DNA of 10,980 nt, from positions 1 to 10,980 of the forward strand of contig JAZDOQ010000021.1 of assembly GCA_043798445.1 (NCBI GenBank), written 5' to 3'. Each line of letters starts with the position of its first letter. The first letter of the stretch is position 1. This stretch comes from CAIJMI01 sp043798445 (GTDB lineage: Bacteria; Patescibacteriota; Microgenomatia; UBA10105; UBA927). Both the position numbers and the translations under genes were made by a program. The notes beneath the pieces were generated by a model that was not told where the DNA came from, made no database searches, and saw nothing but the letters and a program-made list of their open reading frames with translations. Shown here piece after piece: positions 6,452 to 10,980 of this stretch.

Positions 6452-6910
6452 TTATAGATCAACGTCTTTCGACAATTGGCTTTTCTTACCGGATAGATCG
6501 GTAAATTCAAGTACCAGAGACACTTTTTTGACTCCTGTGTGCGGTTTACAGACGTTTCTGGAACACGTACCTAAATAGATATCATCCCTGCTAAACGTAT
6601 CTTTTCCTGTGATATCAAGCGGTTTACTGGTTACCCCCTGCACAACCCCCTGCGTCTCATAGCTCACTTCATACGCAACCGCTTTATACCTGCTTTTCAA
6701 ACCTGATATGGAAAGTACAATGGTGTTATTTTTAATTTTACTAAATGCCACATCAGCAACTATGCTGCTATCAGCAGCAGCAACTGACTCCTCTTCCTCT
6801 ACAATTGCTTGTGTTGCCGGTGTCTGTGCATTTTTATAGATAGTAAATCCAACAACACCCGCTCCGAGAACAACAAGTGCAATAAAAACAGCTAGTAATT
6901 TTTTATTCAT
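6452..6910 (-). CDS. Small membrane-anchored extracytoplasmic protein with a Cys pair, function unknown
   Basis: Unrecognised 152-residue protein. It has a basic start (MNKK), a hydrophobic segment (about 5-25) that could be a signal anchor, and a linker rich in Glu, Ala and Ser (about 28-55). A compact domain of alternating short hydrophobic strands follows to the end. Its most distinctive piece is IYLGTCSRNVCKPHTGVKKV (111-130), with C116 and C121 four residues apart; once exported, they could form a disulfide. I have an impression of similar short proteins in Microgenomates genomes but cannot confirm it. The ATG overlaps the glyS stop (ATGA) and has the best Shine-Dalgarno of the window, so it is co-expressed with glyS. 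There is no lipobox. No function should be assigned. Confidence 0.8.
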   Translation of the reverse strand: MNKKLLAVFIALVVLGAGVVGFTIYKNAQTPATQAIVEEEESVAAADSSIVADVAFSKIKNNTIVLSISGLKSRYKAVAYEVSYETQGVVQGVTSKPLDITGKDTFSRDDIYLGTCSRNVCKPHTGVKKVSLVLEFTDLSGKKSQLSKDVDL

Positions 6911-8235
6911 GCATCCTCCTTACATAGTCGTTGATTTATACGAATATATTCTTCGATTGTATTTATTTGAATACGTTCCTGTTTCGTTGTATCTCGATTT
7001 CGTATGGTCACTGCCCCATCCTCAAGCGTCGTAAAATCAATGGTGACACACCATGGCGTACCGATTTCATCTTGTGCTAGATAGCGTTTTCCGATATTTC
7101 CCCGGTCATCCCATGTTGTTGCAATTGTTTCTTTTAACGTGTGATAAATATCTTTTGCTTTTTTGACTAGCTCTGGCTTATTAGGAAGTAATGGAAATAC
7201 TGCAGCTGTATATGGTGCAAGCGACGGTTTAAGTTTTAACACAGTCCGTTCACCATCAATTGCATACGCTTCAAAAAGAAGTGCCAACATAAGACGTGAT
7301 ACACCAACGGATGGTTCAATCACGTATGGATAATAACTTTCCTTAGTTTCCTGATTGGTCACCTTGAGTTCTTTCCCGCTCCATTTGCTATGTGTTTTCA
7401 AATCATAGTCCGTTCTATTTGCAATTCCTTCAAGTTCCTTAAATCCCCACTCGGGAAAATCATATTCAATATCCCATGAATCACCTGCATAATGCGCCCG
7501 TTCCGCTTTCGCATGCTGACGAAACCTGATGTGCTCCTTTTTAATCCCTAAAGAAAGATACCACTCCATTCGTTTTTCTTTCCAGTACGAAAATGCTTCG
7601 TCTGCCTTATCAGGCTCAACAAAATATTCAAGTTCCATTTGTTCAAATTCACGAACGCGGAAAATAAATTTTCCCGGTGTTACTTCATTTCTAAATGCTT
7701 TCCCGATTTGTGCAATACCAAAGGGAATTTTTACCCTGTTTGACTCCATGACGTTGTCAAAATTGGAAAATATCCCCTGACACGTTTCTCCCCGAAGATA
7801 GGCAATACTCTTTGAGTCCTCAACGGGTCCGACAAACGTTTTAAACAGTAAATTAAATTGCCTGGGTTCGGTGAATATAATATCTTTTTCACCTTTTCCT
7901 TTGTGCATGGCAATATGTACAGCAATTTCATCTTCCTGATCTGCACGAAGTCTCATGTGACATTTTTTACATTCAATTAATGGGTCTGTAAACGCAGTCA
8001 CATGTCCTGAAGCTTCCCAGGTTTTTGGATTAAGTATAATGGATGAATCAAGTCCGACGACATCATCCCTGGATGTCACCATCTCTCTCCACCATGATTC
8101 TTTGATATTCCGTGCAAGTGCAACACCCTGAGGTCCTAAATCATAAAATCCGCCCAAGCCTCCATAAATATCGCTGGTTGGGTACACAAATCCACGGCGT
8201 TTTGCAAGGGAAATAATTTCTTCAAGCTTCGTCAT
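6907..8235 (-). CDS. glyS: Glycyl-tRNA synthetase, alpha2 (eukaryote/archaea/Thermus-like) type
   Basis: Class II synthetase that charges tRNA-Gly in the cytoplasm. The 442-residue single chain is the homodimeric type, not the bacterial GlyQ/GlyS alpha2beta2 form. Evidence: RRGFVYPTSDIYGGLGGFYDLGP in two parts (RRGFVYPTSDIYGG 13-26; GFYDLGPQG 29-37), SSIILNPKTWEASGHV (64-79), TEPRQFNLLF (122-131), motif 2 FRNEVTPGKF with R193-x-R195-E196-F197 (181-197), HYAGDSWDIEY (248-258), motif 3 PSVGVSRLMLALL (308-320) and a C-terminal anticodon-binding domain (about 338-430). The zinc insertion has only its first pair, C89-K-K-C92; the second CxxC before TEPR is absent. It starts 23 bases after recO. 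The ATG at 8235 has no Shine-Dalgarno but a -10-like box 8 bases upstream. Confidence 0.96.
   Translation of the reverse strand: MTKLEEIISLAKRRGFVYPTSDIYGGLGGFYDLGPQGVALARNIKESWWREMVTSRDDVVGLDSSIILNPKTWEASGHVTAFTDPLIECKKCHMRLRADQEDEIAVHIAMHKGKGEKDIIFTEPRQFNLLFKTFVGPVEDSKSIAYLRGETCQGIFSNFDNVMESNRVKIPFGIAQIGKAFRNEVTPGKFIFRVREFEQMELEYFVEPDKADEAFSYWKEKRMEWYLSLGIKKEHIRFRQHAKAERAHYAGDSWDIEYDFPEWGFKELEGIANRTDYDLKTHSKWSGKELKVTNQETKESYYPYVIEPSVGVSRLMLALLFEAYAIDGERTVLKLKPSLAPYTAAVFPLLPNKPELVKKAKDIYHTLKETIATTWDDRGNIGKRYLAQDEIGTPWCVTIDFTTLEDGAVTIRNRDTTKQERIQINTIEEYIRINQRLCKEDA
6915..6920 (-). promoter_or_regulatory. Ribosome binding site AGGAGG of the small membrane protein
   Basis: A perfect AGGAGG lies within the last codons of glyS, 4 bases before the ATG at 6910. 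The spacing is shorter than optimal but the match is complete. It fixes the start of the downstream gene and shows the organism uses Shine-Dalgarno initiation for at least this internal gene. Confidence 0.75.
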
Positions 8236-8243
8236 ATAGTATC

Positions 8244-8252
8244 ATTGTATCA
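8244..8252 (-). promoter_or_regulatory. Candidate extended -10 of glyS (TGATACAAT)
   Basis: TGATACAAT is a TG-N-TACAAT extended -10 (5 of 6 in the hexamer), ending 8 bases before the glyS ATG. A second overlapping copy, TGATACTAT, directly abuts the ATG. No convincing -35 lies 16-18 bp upstream, where the DNA is A/T-rich. With no Shine-Dalgarno in the same stretch, a leaderless glyS mRNA is the simplest reading. Confidence 0.45.
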
Positions 8253-8258
8253 AATTTT

Positions 8259-8810
8259 TCAAAGAAAAAACTTTAAACTGCGAATTTTTCGTTCTGATAT
8301 CTGTTCAATATACGAAATCATCTCTGAAAAATCATTGTATCGTTTTTCTTCGTGGAGATATCCAAGGATAATTAAGGCATCATTTAAAAATGACAAGAGC
8401 AGTGTGGGAACTTCGATATCTTTTGCTGTTTCAAGAGTATCAAGCACTTTTCCAATACGATCATACAGGGTCGGTTGTGGTTCATAATCCGGCAACAGCT
8501 TATCAATTACCTCAACAATAATATACGCTGCCCGCATACGCATCCACGTTGTATACACATTTCTTCTTGAAGAGATGGTGTCGACTTCAGACACAGTATC
8601 CCACGTTTTTCCTTTGTGAATCGTTATCTTCACCTCGTTAAAAATATCAAGGTGTGGTCCGCGACGACTTGTTATCTTTCGAATGCCTTTGGCAATAACG
8701 CGCTGCTTGCCGTTCGTCTTCGTAAATAGCGTAAGCACTTTATCTGATTCGCCAACATTCTTCCGTTTGAGAATGAACGCGCGTACTGTGGTTATCCGCG
8801 AGGGATTCAT
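8259..8810 (-). CDS. recO: Short DNA repair protein RecO lacking the zinc finger
   Basis: RecO helps RecR and RecF load RecA onto SSB-coated DNA and anneals strands. The 183-residue protein has the N-terminal OB-fold typical of RecO: TTVRAFILKRKNVGESDKVLTLFTK in parts (AFILKRKNVGESDKV 11-25; LTLFTKTNGKQRVIAKGIRK 26-45), then LDIFNEVKITIHKGK (54-68). A helical part follows (AYIIVEVIDKLLPDYEPQP 95-113; LLLSFLNDALIILGYL 137-152). Family members are usually about 240 residues with a four-Cys zinc finger after the LGY segment. Here the chain passes straight to a terminal helix and contains no cysteine at all. The gene order DUF4012-recO-glyS has 6- and 23-base gaps. The ATG at 8810 lacks a Shine-Dalgarno. 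Confidence 0.85.
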   Translation of the reverse strand: MNPSRITTVRAFILKRKNVGESDKVLTLFTKTNGKQRVIAKGIRKITSRRGPHLDIFNEVKITIHKGKTWDTVSEVDTISSRRNVYTTWMRMRAAYIIVEVIDKLLPDYEPQPTLYDRIGKVLDTLETAKDIEVPTLLLSFLNDALIILGYLHEEKRYNDFSEMISYIEQISERKIRSLKFFL

Positions 8811-8816
8811 GAGATA

Positions 8817-10796
8817 TTAAAGAGTAAACTCGGTATCTCCAACGAGCGGCAGCCGTTTTCTTTCTTTTCCATTTAATTTAATTGAGTATTCTTCATCACT
8901 TGTTCCCGGCTGCTTCTGAATAAGTAATTTATATTGTCCTGAAACCGTAATGGGTGAAACATAGGTTAATTCCAATTTTACTGTTCCCATTGGATTGACG
9001 ATGAGGAACCCTTCAAAATATGTTTTTCCAAGACCCTCATACGCAACCATCGATACGGGTTTGCCATCCTGTGGTGATATTGTACTTTTGCTTTCGCTGA
9101 GTGTACTTCCTGCCGGCACATAGACGCGCACCCAGTTTCGAAGTGGTGCATTCAAACACAACCCCCCGCTTTCAAGTCCGCAGTCAGATCCTGGATATGG
9201 ATTTTTGTAATCAACCGTTAGTTTAGTCGTCACTTTCCCATCTGTTCCAACGGTCATGTCTTTTGTCACTTTGCTTGAAACAAACATGTTGGATTTTGCT
9301 CCAGCCATGTTGCTATTGTTGATGTGGAGATAATCCCATCCTTTTCCTTCTTCATACTTTAACACTGCCGCACTTTCGCTTGCAGTCATGATGCGGCCTG
9401 CAAGGTTAAAGCTTTCCGCTGCTTTTTGAGTCGGTTCATCCAAAAAATACGCAAGCACATGTTTCTGATTGATCTCAGCAATCAGCATCTGGAACAGATT
9501 ACCCCAGTATTTTGACGGGGATACGCCAAGCGCCATCCGCAGAATCTGTTGCATCAACACGCCGATGATATCTTTTCGCGCCGTACGAACGTAATTCACC
9601 GGACGCGTTGAATAATCCTCGAGCTCATAAATTGCTTTTGGACAATCACAGCGTTTATCAATGACTGCGCTAAACTCCCGATCATAGACATATATAGGCC
9701 CAAGGATCTTTAACGTTTCAACGAGCACGTGTGTATCAATAGCAATAACCCCATCAATTTTTTCCTTACCGCTCGTGGTGTTATACATGGTCATGAACTG
9801 CTGCATGGATACCTTAAAATCAGGTGACAAATTGCTGTCTCTGATATTTAAGCTGTAGACCCCCTTATGAAAAGTCGTTATTTCCCGAGGAGCAGGATAT
9901 TTTTTTAACAATGCAGCATCAAGTGCATAGATGTCATCCGCCTTTTCAAGGATTGGTTTTCCTTTCACCATACGAAACTGCGCGTATGCCGTTATAAATC
10001 CTCCGGTTGAACGGAGCTCTTTATCATTTTGAAACAATACAAGATATCGTTTATCAGTCGGTTCACCAAGCAGTGCCGGAAGATTCATCAATAATGGCTG
10101 TGCATTCACAAACAGATTTGCCATTTCTTCAATTACCCCAAATCCTGTCACCATTTTTGACCTGATAACCGTTTTCCCGATTTTTTCCGGATATCGGTTC
10201 GGATCAATGGATGCAAGCTCTTTTCGCATCGTATCGACACTTGCTGCCATTTCATTGATTTTCGGCAATAACACACTCATGGTTTTGACAGCAAACTGCA
10301 ATCTGTCTTCAGCTGTTCCTTCAAGGAACGTACTTTTCTTCGTTCCTTTGAGTCCCAACAAATCTGCATTCGGCTCAATTGCCTCAATTGCCCGGTCTCC
10401 TGCAGTGACTGCTGCAAATCCTGCATTAATCCCATGTTCTCCGTCGGCAATATAGGAACCTAAAAATGGAATTGCCTTTAACGGCAATATTTTATTGTAT
10501 TCTTTTTGAAGTTCAGTCAATTTGACACGTGTGTCCATCATCCCGATTTTCATTTTTTCCAAATCCTGATCTTTGACAGCAGAAAGTGTTGTTTGTCCAA
10601 CTGCAGCCATTTCTTTTGCTTTTTCAAGAGCACCCCGAAGAGGAAGAAGCATAATGCTAATAACACCAATGATTGCAATGATGACACCAAGCGGGATAAA
10701 CACAACCTTCCAAGGAAATTTTTTACTATTCTTTTTTACTTCTGTTGATACAACTGGAGCTGCTGTATCGATAGTAATTTTTTTCAACTCTTCCAT
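8817..10796 (-). CDS. DUF4012 membrane-anchored extracytoplasmic protein
   Basis: A 659-residue protein with a 30-residue cytoplasmic N-terminus ending in basic residues (KKNSKKFPWK), one membrane segment (about 31-53) and a large presumably external part. The part up to about 240 is mostly helical. The DUF4012 core follows: YLVLFQNDKELRSTGGFITA (251-270), SNLSPDF (321-327), DGVIAIDTHVLVETLKILGP (348-367) and a later KDIIGVLMQQ (408-417). The C-terminal third looks beta-rich. Cysteines are few (C383 and C385, and two near SDCGLESGGLC). Function is unknown; the family is common in CPR and in some Actinobacteria and Chloroflexi. Its neighbour upstream is a sugar transferase gene, which suggests a role at the cell envelope, perhaps with surface polysaccharide. 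The start at 10796 is supported by a promoter just ahead of it. Confidence 0.88.
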   Translation of the reverse strand: MEELKKITIDTAAPVVSTEVKKNSKKFPWKVVFIPLGVIIAIIGVISIMLLPLRGALEKAKEMAAVGQTTLSAVKDQDLEKMKIGMMDTRVKLTELQKEYNKILPLKAIPFLGSYIADGEHGINAGFAAVTAGDRAIEAIEPNADLLGLKGTKKSTFLEGTAEDRLQFAVKTMSVLLPKINEMAASVDTMRKELASIDPNRYPEKIGKTVIRSKMVTGFGVIEEMANLFVNAQPLLMNLPALLGEPTDKRYLVLFQNDKELRSTGGFITAYAQFRMVKGKPILEKADDIYALDAALLKKYPAPREITTFHKGVYSLNIRDSNLSPDFKVSMQQFMTMYNTTSGKEKIDGVIAIDTHVLVETLKILGPIYVYDREFSAVIDKRCDCPKAIYELEDYSTRPVNYVRTARKDIIGVLMQQILRMALGVSPSKYWGNLFQMLIAEINQKHVLAYFLDEPTQKAAESFNLAGRIMTASESAAVLKYEEGKGWDYLHINNSNMAGAKSNMFVSSKVTKDMTVGTDGKVTTKLTVDYKNPYPGSDCGLESGGLCLNAPLRNWVRVYVPAGSTLSESKSTISPQDGKPVSMVAYEGLGKTYFEGFLIVNPMGTVKLELTYVSPITVSGQYKLLIQKQPGTSDEEYSIKLNGKERKRLPLVGDTEFTL

Positions 10797-10804
10797 AGAA
10801 TTCT

Positions 10805-10834
10805 ATTGTTCCATTGTTACGGAGTATTTGTCAA
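10805..10834 (-). promoter_or_regulatory. Promoter of the DUF4012 gene (TTGACA - 18 bp - AACAAT)
   Basis: A perfect -35 TTGACA (10834-10829) is followed after 18 bp by AACAAT (10810-10805, 4 of 6 to TATAAT), which ends 8 bases before the ATG at 10796. TAGAAT overlaps slightly downstream but has a 23-bp spacer. The predicted start of transcription is within one or two bases of the ATG. The -35 begins only two bases after the stop of the upstream sugar transferase gene, so this gene probably has its own transcript. Confidence 0.6.
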
Positions 10835-10836
10835 CG

Positions 10837-10980
10837 TTAGACCGCACCTTTTCCTGCAATCATGGCCCATGGACTTTTGAGAATAATCATGATGTCAAAA
10901 AGAAGGGATTGTTTCGTTACATAATCTGCATCCATTTGTATCCGTTTATCAAAATTCACTTCACTTCTGCCCGATACTTG
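10837..10980 (-). CDS. Bacterial sugar transferase, C-terminal fragment (cut by window)
   Basis: The last 47 codons of a gene entering from the right edge, ending in TAA at 10839-10837. The peptide reads QVSGRSEVNFDKRIQMDADY (first 20), then VTKQSLLFDIMIILKSPWAM, then IAGKGAV. This matches the C-terminal signature of initiating polyprenyl-phosphate sugar phosphotransferases (WcaJ/WbaP/PglC family): a V-x-GR element, a D-x-x-Y pair, an S-L-x-x-D-I-x-I-L-x-x-(T/S) element and a terminal GKGA. Such enzymes transfer a sugar phosphate to a membrane polyprenyl phosphate to start an O-antigen, capsule or glycan unit. Catalytic residues lie outside the window, so activity and sugar cannot be judged. 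Confidence 0.82.
   Translation of the reverse strand, partial: QVSGRSEVNFDKRIQMDADYVTKQSLLFDIMIILKSPWAMIAGKGAV

Noticed and set aside
1..10980. UGA recoded as glycine (Gracilibacteria/SR1 code)
   Set aside because: recO, glyS, ftsI and pgeF end with TGA at the expected family lengths and at junctions with the next gene, and I saw no in-frame TGA inside conserved regions.
1..10980. CRISPR array, transposon, prophage, tRNA or rRNA
   Set aside because: I saw no spaced repeats of CRISPR type, no transposase or phage motif and no tRNA/rRNA-like segment; almost all of the sequence is used by housekeeping genes.

Overview
The window looks like a chromosomal segment from a Candidate Phyla Radiation (Patescibacteria) bacterium, most likely of the Microgenomates type. 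This placement is inference. It rests on reduced versions of core proteins (a MurE without its UDP-binding domain, a RecO without its zinc finger), an alpha2-type glycyl-tRNA synthetase, a DUF4012 membrane protein and a short membrane-anchored Cys-pair protein beside glyS. TGA ends recO, glyS, ftsI and pgeF, so the UGA=Gly code of Gracilibacteria/SR1 does not apply.

Every gene I can support lies on the minus strand, so transcription runs from high to low coordinates. From right to left the order is: the C-terminus of a bacterial sugar transferase (cut by the window edge); a 659-residue DUF4012 protein with its own promoter; recO; glyS with a 4-base overlap into a small membrane-anchored protein; a 117-base intergenic region carrying the mraZ control region; then the division and cell-wall (dcw) cluster mraZ, rsmH, ftsL-like, ftsI, murE, pgeF, murC. 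murC is cut by the left edge after 373 codons. Gene spacing is tight, from -4 to about 40 bases, apart from the region in front of mraZ.

The dcw block joins division control (MraZ, RsmH), septal synthesis (FtsL-like, FtsI) and cytoplasmic peptidoglycan precursor synthesis (MurC, MurE). The order departs from the textbook cluster: murF and mraY do not follow murE. Instead there is pgeF, whose product in E. coli removes precursors that MurC charged with the wrong amino acid, and its stop codon overlaps the murC start (ATGA). In front of mraZ are four TGG direct repeats at an exact 10-bp period, the known architecture of MraZ operators.

I found no phage, transposon, CRISPR array, tRNA or rRNA. 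The points most worth a second look are the pgeF-murC coupling, the shortened MurE with an altered substrate motif, the Mpl-like segment in MurC, the MraZ operator, and a recurring layout in which a -10-like box sits 7-8 bases before an ATG that lacks a Shine-Dalgarno sequence, suggesting leaderless transcripts.
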